Assembly: GCA_050944915.1 (NCBI GenBank)
Contig: JBMNRY010000052.1
Coordinates: forward strand, 1-14,406
Source of the DNA: JBMNRY01 sp050944915
Lineage (GTDB): Bacteria; Bacillota; Limnochordia; JAAZLZ01
Direction: 5' to 3'
DNA length: 14,406 nucleotides
Below the pieces are notes generated by a model that saw only the letters and a list, made by a program, of their open reading frames with translations, made no database searches and was not told the DNA's origin. This document shows, one piece after another, positions 6,845 to 14,324 of this stretch (position 1 is the stretch's first letter; each line of letters starts with the position of its first letter). A program made the translations under genes and the position numbers.

Positions 6845-8018
6845 TGCGGTTCCAAATCTCCCGGGCTAACTCTCCCTTGTTCATTTGGGGTAGTTCCTCT
6901 AGGGAGCCGTCTTTGCCGATGACGGTGACGATATTGGTTTCACTTTGAAAACCGGCCCCTGGTTGGCTGACATCGTTGGCGATAATCATGTCTAAACCTT
7001 TACGCATCAGCTTTTCCCTCGCGTGGCGAACCAAATCTATCGTTTCCGCGGCAAAGCCGACCAGATACTGGTGACTCTTGCTTTGGCCGAGGGTCGCTAA
7101 AATGTCGGGATTAGGAGTCAACTGGAGGGTGAGCCCCTGGGTGGGCTCTTTTTTGATCTTGTGTTCTTTGACTTCCTGCGGACGATAATCCGCGACTGCG
7201 GCGGCTTTGACGACGATATCAACTTGGGGGAAGACCTTAAGAACTGCTTCGTACATTTCTATGGCCGTCCTTACAGGGACCAAATCCACTCCCGTTGGCC
7301 GGGCCAGATTGGTGGGACCGCTGATGAGGGTAACCTGGGCACCCCGTCGTTGGGCTTCCTGGGCGATGGCATAACCCATTTTTCCTGAGGAATGGTTAGT
7401 TAGATAACGAATAGGATCGATGGGTTCTTGGGTGGGACCGGCGGTAACTAAAACCCGCTTTCCGATTAAATCCCTTTGTGGGGCCAGGATTCCTTGGGCC
7501 CTTTCGATGATTTCCGCCGGCTCCACCATCCGCCCGATCCCTTCTTCTCCGCAGGCTAAATAGCCCGCTGCGGGACCGACAAAGTGGCAACCTAGCTCCT
7601 TTAGGCGGCGGATATTTCCCTGTACAATCGGGTTGTTATACATCCGGGAATTCATGGCCGGCGCGATGAGGATGGGCGCTTCCGTGGCCAAAAGAGTAGT
7701 CGACAACATATCATCGGCGATACCATTGGCGAATTTGCCGATAATATTGGCCGTTGCCGGGGCGATAATGAAAATATGGGCCCAACGGGCCAACGAGATA
7801 TGTTGGACATTCATTTGTCGGGGGGGTTCGAACATGTCGGTGATTACATGATGTCCCGTGATTTCCCGTAGTGTTGCCGGACCGATAAACTCGGTGGCTG
7901 AGCGGGTCATGATTACCTGCACCTGGGCCCCCAGTTTGATTAAGCGGCTGGCTAAATCCGCCCCTTTATAAGCGGCAATACCGCCGGTGATTCCTAAGAC
8001 AACATTTTTCCCCTGCAA
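6819..8018 (-). CDS. coaBC: Bifunctional phosphopantothenoylcysteine decarboxylase / phosphopantothenate--cysteine ligase
   Basis: A 399-residue bifunctional enzyme that joins cysteine to 4'-phosphopantothenate and decarboxylates the product to 4'-phosphopantetheine. The N-terminal flavin-binding CoaC half shows GITGGIAAYK, the catalytic His in NVQHIS (H73), PAMN (120-123) and the active-site Cys in ACGEEGIGRM (C156). The C-terminal CoaB half shows VTAGPTQEPIDPIRYLTNHSSG, KAAAVADYRP and the KIKK motif (287-290). The frame is open to 8129, but TTG at 8018 has GGAGGGG 6 nt upstream and starts at the family's normal edge. It is convergent with coaX, the preceding enzyme of the same pathway, and divergent from tctC. 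Confidence 0.95.
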   Translation of the reverse strand: MQGKNVVLGITGGIAAYKGADLASRLIKLGAQVQVIMTRSATEFIGPATLREITGHHVITDMFEPPRQMNVQHISLARWAHIFIIAPATANIIGKFANGIADDMLSTTLLATEAPILIAPAMNSRMYNNPIVQGNIRRLKELGCHFVGPAAGYLACGEEGIGRMVEPAEIIERAQGILAPQRDLIGKRVLVTAGPTQEPIDPIRYLTNHSSGKMGYAIAQEAQRRGAQVTLISGPTNLARPTGVDLVPVRTAIEMYEAVLKVFPQVDIVVKAAAVADYRPQEVKEHKIKKEPTQGLTLQLTPNPDILATLGQSKSHQYLVGFAAETIDLVRHAREKLMRKGLDMIIANDVSQPGAGFQSETNIVTVIGKDGSLEELPQMNKGELAREIWNRIIADYAHK

Positions 8019-8172
8019 TTGGCTCCCCTCCACATGGTGTTGTCCCTTCAAGATTCGCCATCCACTACTGTTATTCCCCTCTTGGGGGGCGCTAAAATAT
8101 AGGTTGTAAGGAAGGAAATAACAGATCAATCACTAATTTCTAAATCAAACAATAATTCAGGAGGTGGCGAAG

Positions 8173-9150
8173 TTGTCCAAAAAGAGCAGGCTGGTTTCCC
8201 TGGTGTTGATGTTGCTTTTGTGTATGGCTCTTTTGGGGCCTGCTGCTTTGGCCCAAAACTATCCTAGTCGGCCCATTACATTTATCGTGCCTTGGGCCGC
8301 CGGAGGTGGTACCGACCAGGTAGCTCGGATCTTGGCCGTGATTCTAGAACGGGAACTAGGTCAGCCGGTCAACGTGGTCAACAGGGATGGTGGAGGGGGA
8401 GCCGTTGGCCACTCGGCAGGGGCTAACGCTAGACCCGATGGCTACACCATCACTATGGCGACCGTCGAAATTGCGATGATGCACTGGATGGGCCTAACTA
8501 ATGTCACGGTCAACGACTTCCGGCCCGTTGGTCAGGTCAACTTTGACCCGGCCGGTGTTACCGTAGCCCATTCGGCACCTTGGCAAACCCTCGAAGAGCT
8601 GGAAGAGGAAATCTTGGCCAATCCCGGTGCACTAAGGGCTTCAGGAACGGGCCGGGGTGGAATCTGGGATTTGGCCCGGGCCGGTTGGTTGCGGACCCTG
8701 GGATTGCCGGAGACGGCCCTTCCCTGGGTACCTAGTGCTGGAGCGGCTCCTGCCTTGCAGGAACTGGTTGCCGGCGGAGTCGATGTGGTGACCTCCAGCC
8801 TCCCGGAAGCAGCATCGTTGATCGATGCCGGTCGGGTCCGGCCTTTAGCCATCATGGGTGAGCAGCGGGATCCCATGTTCCCCGATGTGCCGACCTTAAT
8901 CGAACGGGGCAAGGACTGGTCCTTAGGGGCTTGGCGGGGCATTATGGTGCCCAAAAATACCCCAGACCAGGTGGTCAAAGTCTTGGAAGAAGCGGTGGCT
9001 AAGGCTGTAAAAGACGAAACCTATGTTGAGTTTATGAAGAATAATGGTTTTGGAATTATCTGGCGAGACAGCGAAGAATTCACCGACTTTGCCAAAAAAC
9101 AGGATGAAATGTTTGGCATTTTAATGAAGGAGCTGGGACTTGCCAATTAA
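8173..9150 (+). CDS. tctC: Tripartite tricarboxylate transporter substrate-binding protein (TctC/Bug family)
   Basis: A 325-residue exported solute receptor. The N-terminus has a Lys/Arg cluster, a hydrophobic core and an ALA cleavage site after residue 27, a type I signal peptide; the cysteine inside the core does not sit in a lipobox. The mature part begins with YPSRPITFIVPWAAGGGTD, the binding loop of the family, and has the typical PDGYTI, GGVDVV and FPDVPTLIERG segments. TTG at 8173 is preferred because AGGAGG lies 8 nt upstream; a GTG at 8164 would overlap that site. It captures a carboxylate or similar organic acid for TctAB; the ligand cannot be told. First gene of tctCBA, divergent from coaBC. 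Confidence 0.93.
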   Translation: MSKKSRLVSLVLMLLLCMALLGPAALAQNYPSRPITFIVPWAAGGGTDQVARILAVILERELGQPVNVVNRDGGGGAVGHSAGANARPDGYTITMATVEIAMMHWMGLTNVTVNDFRPVGQVNFDPAGVTVAHSAPWQTLEELEEEILANPGALRASGTGRGGIWDLARAGWLRTLGLPETALPWVPSAGAAPALQELVAGGVDVVTSSLPEAASLIDAGRVRPLAIMGEQRDPMFPDVPTLIERGKDWSLGAWRGIMVPKNTPDQVVKVLEEAVAKAVKDETYVEFMKNNGFGIIWRDSEEFTDFAKKQDEMFGILMKELGLAN

Positions 9151-9156
9151 AGAAGG

Positions 9157-9189
9157 AAGCTCAACCGGAACTGGTCTCCGGTTGAGCTT
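9157..9189 (+). promoter_or_regulatory. Intergenic hairpin between tctC and tctB
   Basis: AAGCTCAACCGGA (9157-9169) and TCCGGTTGAGCTT (9177-9189) form a perfect 13-bp stem with a 7-nt loop. It starts 7 nt after the tctC stop and lies 37 nt before the tctB start. No U-tract follows (ACCTAAACG), so it is unlikely to be a full terminator. It more likely protects the tctC 3' end from exonucleases, or partially attenuates, so that the receptor is made in excess over the membrane subunits. Confidence 0.85.
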
Positions 9190-9226
9190 ACCTAAACGAT
9201 TTGCATCCATTGAAGGGGGTGCCCAG

Positions 9227-9700
9227 ATGTTAAACATCGGTGAGCTAGTCCTCGGTGGGGCTTCTTTTTTGTTAGCCCTTTTAGTCTATATCCATACTTG
9301 GAGTTTCCCCCAGCTCGGTGGCGGACAGCCCGGCCCCGCCCTATTCCCCCAAGTCATCGCCGTGATTCTAGGCCTGTTAGGTCTCATTCTCATCGGTGAA
9401 AGTCTCTATTGGGCCCGGGTTCGAGCTTCCCAGGGCCAAAAGGATAGGGAGAAGCAACAGGTTCAGTTGACCTGGAGCAACTTCTTTTGGGTCGTTGGCG
9501 CAGTGATCTTCTACATTCTCCTCTCGGAAACCCTGGGATTTGTCATCACTGCCGCCGTGATTTCCTTTGTCCTCATGACCCGTTTAGGGGTACTTTGGTT
9601 CCGGGCCTTGCCCGTTAGTCTCCTCCTAGCCTTAGTAATCTTTTGGCTGTTTGCACGGGGTCTTTACGTGCCGCTACCTTTGGGGGTGTGGAGATACTGA
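9227..9700 (+). CDS. tctB: Tripartite tricarboxylate transporter small membrane subunit (TctB)
   Basis: A 157-residue membrane protein with the four hydrophobic helices expected for TctB (DUF1468): about residues 5-22, 43-60, 88-108 and 115-153, the last block probably holding two helices. A charged loop (about 62-80, rich in Arg, Lys and Gln) separates the halves. ATG at 9227 follows AAGGGGGT at 6 nt; the frame is open from 9140, but that would overlap tctC. The stop shares its last base with the start of tctA (TGATG), so translation is probably coupled. TctB is the small partner of TctA and its exact role is not settled for the family. Confidence 0.9.
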   Translation: MLNIGELVLGGASFLLALLVYIHTWSFPQLGGGQPGPALFPQVIAVILGLLGLILIGESLYWARVRASQGQKDREKQQVQLTWSNFFWVVGAVIFYILLSETLGFVITAAVISFVLMTRLGVLWFRALPVSLLLALVIFWLFARGLYVPLPLGVWRY

Positions 9701-11205
9701 TGTTTGCCCAAATTGGAGAAGCCATAATAATGTTGTTCGAACGGGCTACTTTATTGGCCATCGTTGGCGGTAGTATTTATGGTTTGTCTATCGGTGCGAT
9801 ACCGGGGCTGACGGCCACCATGGCTGCGGCCCTACTGGTGCCCTTTACCTTCTTCATGGCTCCGCTACCGGCTATGGCCGCTATTATCTCCATGTCGGCC
9901 ATGGCCATCTTCGCGGGGGATATCCCCGCCACCTTAGTGCGGATGCCCGGGACCCCCTCATCGGCAGCCTACACAGAAGATTCTTACAGGCTAACCCAAA
10001 GGGGTCTTGCCGGACAAGCGTTGGGGGTCGATGTGATCTGTTCGGCCATCGGGGGCATTCTTGGCTCCATCGTCTTAATGCTGGCTGCACCTATTTTGGC
10101 CGAGTATGCCATGCGTTTTACTTCCTTTGAATATTTCTGGTTGGCTGTTTTAGGCTTGAGCTCCGCCGTCGTTGTCTCCTCGGCTTCCTTGGTCAAAGGA
10201 GGCATCGCCTTGATGTTGGGGCTGCTTTTCTCTACGGTGGGGATCGATATTACCCTAGGTTTCCCCCGGTTTACCTTTGGCTCCGTGGAGTTAACGGGTG
10301 GCATCGATTTTATCCCGGCTATGATCGGTCTTTTTGGCGTCTCGGAGGTTTTACGCAATGTAATGCGGGTAGAAACACTACGTTTTGCTACTTCTGAAGT
10401 TCCCAAGAGGATTTTCGGTGGCATAGGTACAATTGTGAGTAAGTATAAGGCTGTTATCGCTCGCTCCAGTGCCATCGGTGTGGCCATCGGCATTTTGCCG
10501 GGCGCAGGAGCAGACATCGCTGCCTGGGTTTCCTATGCCATAACTAGAAATACTTCCGGGGACCGGGAACAATTTGGCAAAGGTCATATCGAACCCATTT
10601 TAGCGGGAACGAGCGCTAATAACGCGGCTTTAGCCGGCGCATGGGTTCCGGCCCTCGTCTTCGGAATTCCCGGCGATTCCATCACCGCCATTTTGATCGG
10701 AGTCCTGATGATGAAGGGGCTACGACCGGGACCGATGATTTTCGAACAGCAGCCGGTGCTTATATACGGCATATATGCAGCCTTTTTGTTGGCCAATTTG
10801 TTGCTAGTGCCCTTCGGCTATTTGGCTATCCGTTCCAGCGGACTATTGCTACGGGTGCCTAAAAACGTCCTTTTACCCGGCATTTTGCTTTTTAGTATCG
10901 TCGGCGCCTTCGCCATTAACAATAGTATCTTCGATGTAGGGATTATGCTCTTCATGGGCGTTTTGGGCTATATATTGGAAGCTAATCAGGTGCCGGTGGC
11001 ACCGGTGGTGTTAGGTATCGTTTTAGGACCGATTGTGGAACAAAACTTTATGATCAGCGTGATCAAGGTGCAGTGGAACCTGTGGCAATTTGTCACTAGG
11101 CCTGTCAGTGCCGTTCTTTGTCTGGCGGCGGTGATTATGTGGACTTACCCCTTTTTGGGTTATTTCTTCCGCAGGTTCCAGGCTCGCAGGAGTATTAGTT
11201 CATAA
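9700..11205 (+). CDS. tctA: Tripartite tricarboxylate transporter large permease subunit (TctA)
   Basis: A 501-residue polytopic membrane permease of normal family length with about ten to twelve hydrophobic segments. Family motifs include IPGLTATMAAALLVPFTFFM near residue 40, FAGDIPATLVRMPGTPSSAA near 70-90, and ILPGAGADIAAWVSYA near 265-280, the duplicated glycine/proline loops of the transport path. ATG overlaps the tctB stop by one base and has GGAG 7 nt upstream; an in-frame ATG at 9643 lies inside tctB. It imports the solute delivered by TctC, probably driven by an ion gradient. The ogt gene starts 12 nt after it with no terminator between. Confidence 0.95.
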   Translation: MFAQIGEAIIMLFERATLLAIVGGSIYGLSIGAIPGLTATMAAALLVPFTFFMAPLPAMAAIISMSAMAIFAGDIPATLVRMPGTPSSAAYTEDSYRLTQRGLAGQALGVDVICSAIGGILGSIVLMLAAPILAEYAMRFTSFEYFWLAVLGLSSAVVVSSASLVKGGIALMLGLLFSTVGIDITLGFPRFTFGSVELTGGIDFIPAMIGLFGVSEVLRNVMRVETLRFATSEVPKRIFGGIGTIVSKYKAVIARSSAIGVAIGILPGAGADIAAWVSYAITRNTSGDREQFGKGHIEPILAGTSANNAALAGAWVPALVFGIPGDSITAILIGVLMMKGLRPGPMIFEQQPVLIYGIYAAFLLANLLLVPFGYLAIRSSGLLLRVPKNVLLPGILLFSIVGAFAINNSIFDVGIMLFMGVLGYILEANQVPVAPVVLGIVLGPIVEQNFMISVIKVQWNLWQFVTRPVSAVLCLAAVIMWTYPFLGYFFRRFQARRSISS

Positions 11206-11217
11206 ACCAAGGAGTCG

Positions 11218-11691
11218 ATGGTGGTAGTGGTCCATTTTCCTACTATTTGGGGTTGGATGAGCATTGAATACGGCCCCCGGGGTTTAAAGAGGATTACCTT
11301 CCCGGCACCCCAAGATGGGCGTCGGGAAGGTAATTGTCCAGAGCATATCAGCCAATTCATCGCCGAATGCCAGCGCTATTTCGCGGGGCAAGGGAGGGGC
11401 TTTAGTCCCATCGATATCGATATCGACCATTTACCACCCTTTTCCCGTCGAGTATTGCGGGAATGCGGGGCCATTCCTTACGGACGAGTTGTTACTTATA
11501 AGGAACTAGCCCAGCGGGTAGGTAGCCCCCAAGCTGCTCGAGCCGTCGGTCAGGTTATGGCCCATAATCCTCTACCGATCCTTATTCCGTGTCACCGGGT
11601 CATCGGTAGCGACGGCCGATTAACGGGTTTCGGCGGAGGATTGACCCTGAAGAAACGACTGTTGCGTCTGGAAGGATTGACCGTTGATTAA
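11218..11691 (+). CDS. ogt: Methylated-DNA--[protein]-cysteine S-methyltransferase
   Basis: A 157-residue suicide repair protein that moves the alkyl group from O6-alkylguanine to its own cysteine. The active site is PCHRVIGSDGRLTGFGGG with C125; the DNA-binding helix with the arginine finger is in AARAVGQ (R108 or nearby), preceded by IPYGRVVTYKELA. AAGGAG lies only 3 nt before ATG 11218, so GTG at 11221 (6-nt spacing) is an equally likely start. It is 12 nt downstream of tctA and probably reads from that transcript. Its last 72 nt overlap the 3' end of the convergent metal ATPase gene, yet the protein ends at the family's normal place. Confidence 0.93.
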   Translation: MVVVVHFPTIWGWMSIEYGPRGLKRITFPAPQDGRREGNCPEHISQFIAECQRYFAGQGRGFSPIDIDIDHLPPFSRRVLRECGAIPYGRVVTYKELAQRVGSPQAARAVGQVMAHNPLPILIPCHRVIGSDGRLTGFGGGLTLKKRLLRLEGLTVD

Positions 11692-13728
11692 CAGACGCAT
11701 ACCGTTGGCGACGACCAACAAAGTGGCTCCCGTGTCGCTTAAAATGGCTAACCAGAGGGTTAACCAACCGGGGATGAGGAGGAGTAAGGCCAAGGCTTTG
11801 ATGAAAAGGGAAAAGCTGATGTTTTGTTTGATGATTTGTAAAGCCTTCCGACTGATGTGCATGCCTTGGGCTAAACCCCTTAAATCATCGCCCATTAAAG
11901 CTATCTGGGCCACCTGAAGGGCCGTATCGGATCCGATGGCACCCATGGCTACACCGATATCGGCTTGGGCTAGGGCTGGTGCGTCGTTGATACCATCGCC
12001 GACCATGGCTACTAGACCATATTCCCTCTGTAGGTGGCTGATGGCCGCCACTTTATCGGCGGGCAGCAGCTCTGCCTGGTAATCATCGATTCCTAGCTCC
12101 CGGCAAATAGTCTCCGCGGCCCGGGGGTTATCCCCGGTGAGCATGACAATCCGTTGGATTCCCAGGCGACGCAAATCATCGATGGCCTGGGCACTAGTGG
12201 GCCGCAGGCTGTCGGCGACAGCGATGAGACCTAATAGCCTTTCTTCGGTCCCTAAGATCATCACCGTCTTGCCTTCCTTTTCCAACTCTTGGATGGGCCC
12301 TTCGGGTATGGGCAGGGAAAATAGCTTACGCCGTCCCAGATAGTATGTGACGCCGGCGATGGTGCCGCTAACACCCAGTCCCGGATGGGCTTGGAAGTCC
12401 TGCATAGATTCAGGGGTAATCCCCTTCTCCTTGGCTCCTTGACCGATCGCGGTGGCGATAGGGTGTTCAGAACCCGACTCCAGGGTTGCTGCCCTTTGTA
12501 AGATTTCAAGTTCGGTCCAGTCGGCCAAGGGGTAGATATCGGTGATTTGGGGTCGCCCATAGGTGAGGGTGCCCGTCTTATCGAGGGCGATGGCCCGCAC
12601 CTTGCCTAGGGCTTCTAGATGGGCACCGCCTTTGATTAAGATCCCTTGGCGGGCGGCCCGACCGATGGCGGCCACTACCGCGACGGGGGTGGAGATAACT
12701 AGAGCACAGGGACAGGCGACGACTAACAGGGCGAGTCCCCGATATAACCAAGGGGTGAGGGGGACCCTAAAGAAGACCGGTGGAACCAAGGCCACCAGGA
12801 GGGCCAAAAGGATCACCGCCGGTGTGTAATATTTGGCGAAAACATCGACGAATTTTTCCACTGGTGCCTGTTGGTTTTGGGCTTCTTCTACCAAGTGGAC
12901 GATTTGGGCCAAGGTTGTATCCGCGGCCCTTTTTGTCGTCTTTATTTCCAAATAGCCAAAACCATTGATGGTTCCCGCATAGACCGGGTCCCCCGGTCCT
13001 TTGTCAACGGGCATGCTTTCCCCGGTGATCGGTCCTTGGTTGATACTGGAATTGCCCTGGAGAACTTGGCCATCAACGGGGATACTGTCCCCTGGTTTCA
13101 CAAGGACGATCTCTCCCGGTTGAATCTCTTGGATGGGCACCCTTTCAACTTCATCGCCCCTTTTCACTAGGGCTTCCGGTGGAGCCAGTTCCATCAAATT
13201 CGATATGGAACGGCGGGTCTTATCCATGGTATGGGCTTCCAAGCTCTCCCCTAAAGAGAAGAGGAAGATGACGGTAGCCCCTTCCAGCCATTCCCCAATG
13301 GCGGCGGCTCCGATGACTGCCATGGTCATCAACAGATGCATATCAAAGGCCCTGGTTTGGAGGACATAGCGTAGGGGACCACTCCCGCCGATGACCATAG
13401 CTATAAGAGAGAAGGCGATGGTTAAAGGCCGGGAACCGAATCCATGGGCTAAGAAGGCGGCAGCCACGGCTAGACCAGATAGCCAGGTTTCTAACCAGTG
13501 GTTGTGGTTTGTCTCCTCTTCGTCTCCGACCACCCCATAACCGGCAGCGGCCAAACGCTCTTTGATGTCCTCCGGGCTAGTTGCCTTAGGGTCATATTCG
13601 ATGTGCAATTTTCCCGTCATGAAGTTGAGTTGGGCATCGTTGATGCCCGGCCACTTCTTTATGGCTTGGGTAAATTTCGAGGCACAATCGGGACAATCCA
13701 ATCCGGTGAGGGCAAAGGTTGTTTTCAT
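11620..13728 (-). CDS. Cd2+/Zn2+/Pb2+-exporting P1B-type ATPase
   Basis: A 702-residue heavy-metal pump (CadA/ZntA type). In order: an N-terminal metal-binding domain with GLDCPDC (C12, C15), a short His-containing linker (EETNHNH, about 72-77), TGES (235-238) in the actuator, CPC (339-341) in the membrane, DKTGT with phosphorylated D383, SEHP (420-423), GDGIND (577-582), and a last membrane helix pair with K644 and D665, the pair expected of the Zn/Cd/Pb subgroup rather than copper pumps. Residues from about 680 on form a polar tail beyond the family's usual ANGMRLL end; they are encoded antisense to ogt. It starts 5 nt after the repressor gene stop, in the same operon. Confidence 0.94.
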   Translation of the reverse strand: MKTTFALTGLDCPDCASKFTQAIKKWPGINDAQLNFMTGKLHIEYDPKATSPEDIKERLAAAGYGVVGDEEETNHNHWLETWLSGLAVAAAFLAHGFGSRPLTIAFSLIAMVIGGSGPLRYVLQTRAFDMHLLMTMAVIGAAAIGEWLEGATVIFLFSLGESLEAHTMDKTRRSISNLMELAPPEALVKRGDEVERVPIQEIQPGEIVLVKPGDSIPVDGQVLQGNSSINQGPITGESMPVDKGPGDPVYAGTINGFGYLEIKTTKRAADTTLAQIVHLVEEAQNQQAPVEKFVDVFAKYYTPAVILLALLVALVPPVFFRVPLTPWLYRGLALLVVACPCALVISTPVAVVAAIGRAARQGILIKGGAHLEALGKVRAIALDKTGTLTYGRPQITDIYPLADWTELEILQRAATLESGSEHPIATAIGQGAKEKGITPESMQDFQAHPGLGVSGTIAGVTYYLGRRKLFSLPIPEGPIQELEKEGKTVMILGTEERLLGLIAVADSLRPTSAQAIDDLRRLGIQRIVMLTGDNPRAAETICRELGIDDYQAELLPADKVAAISHLQREYGLVAMVGDGINDAPALAQADIGVAMGAIGSDTALQVAQIALMGDDLRGLAQGMHISRKALQIIKQNISFSLFIKALALLLLIPGWLTLWLAILSDTGATLLVVANGMRLLINGQSFQTQQSFLQGQSSAETR

Positions 13729-13733
13729 GGTCG

Positions 13734-14087
13734 CTACCGCCCTTCGTTGTAGTGTTCTTGGGCTTGGTCGATTAAAGCCAAGACATGATCATCGGCTAGG
13801 GAGTAATAGACCATTTTGCCTTCCCGTCGGCCTTTGACCAGATTCATGGTCCGCAGCAGACGGAGATGGTGGGAGATGGCCGGTAAGGTGAGCCCCAGGA
13901 TATCGGCTAAATCACAGGTACATAAGGGCTCGTGGGCTAGCAGATAGAGGATGTTAATCCTGGTTTGATCACTAAGGACTTTGAATAATTCCGCCAGCCC
14001 TGCTACCTCCTCCAACCGCTGATCATAGGCCCTTCTTTCGTGGGACCCAGGTTGAAATATATCGCAGAGATCCAGATTTTGTTCCAA
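13734..14087 (-). CDS. ArsR/SmtB-family metal-sensing repressor (CadC-like)
   Basis: A 117-residue winged-helix repressor. It has the CadC-like CTCDLADILGL helix with C56 and C58, an N-terminal C8, and the recognition helix LPAISHHLRLLR. The last helix has D99-x-H101, H112 and E115, exactly the DxH...HxxE spacing of the SmtB zinc site. So it has both the cysteine-rich and the C-terminal metal-site signatures. TTG at 14087 is chosen because GGAGGGG lies 6 nt upstream; an in-frame ATG at 14102 has no binding site and overlaps it. It is the first gene of the operon with the metal ATPase and should release its operator when Cd, Pb or Zn binds. Confidence 0.94.
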   Translation of the reverse strand: MEQNLDLCDIFQPGSHERRAYDQRLEEVAGLAELFKVLSDQTRINILYLLAHEPLCTCDLADILGLTLPAISHHLRLLRTMNLVKGRREGKMVYYSLADDHVLALIDQAQEHYNEGR

Positions 14088-14109
14088 AGGTATTCCCCTC
14101 CATGATTAA

Positions 14110-14133
14110 ACAATTAAACAATTGCTTAATTGT
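14110..14133. promoter_or_regulatory. Operator palindrome of the metal-resistance operon
   Basis: A 24-bp inverted repeat, half-sites ACAATTAA and TTAATTGT around a central CAATTG, with 11 of 12 base pairs matching. It begins directly after the -10 box (minus-strand sense) and covers the expected transcription start, so a bound repressor would block RNA polymerase. The 12-and-12 architecture resembles operators of the SmtB/CadC family, though the exact bases differ. Confidence 0.75.
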
Positions 14134-14162
14134 ATTGTACAAAAATCTCAAGGGAGAGTCAA
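14134..14162 (-). promoter_or_regulatory. Promoter of the repressor-ATPase operon
   Basis: On the minus strand TTGACT (14162-14157) and TACAAT (14139-14134) are separated by 17 nt, an almost consensus sigma-70/sigma-A promoter. Transcription would start about 14127, within the palindrome, giving a leader of roughly 40 nt before the repressor TTG. Confidence 0.8.
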
Positions 14163-14324
14163 CCAAAAAAGACCCAATATTTTTTCTCTTTGGTCACAAA
14201 AAATCGAAACTTTGGGAAGGGATTCACACAGTGGAAACTGAATAAAATAATTGAGGGTGAAAGTGATCACGAGCACTTGTGGAGTTGAGACTCGTGGACA
14301 ACTAATCAAAAGGAGTGGTGTATT

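Noticed and set aside
8019..8129. N-terminal extension of CoaBC
   Set aside because: The extra residues resemble no family member, and TTG 8018 has GGAGGGG at ideal spacing.
9157..9189. Intrinsic terminator after tctC
   Set aside because: The stem is strong, but no U-run follows and tctBA need read-through.
12563..12829. Plus-strand open frames inside the metal ATPase gene
   Set aside because: Low-complexity Arg/Pro-rich shadow frames opposite conserved ATPase motifs.
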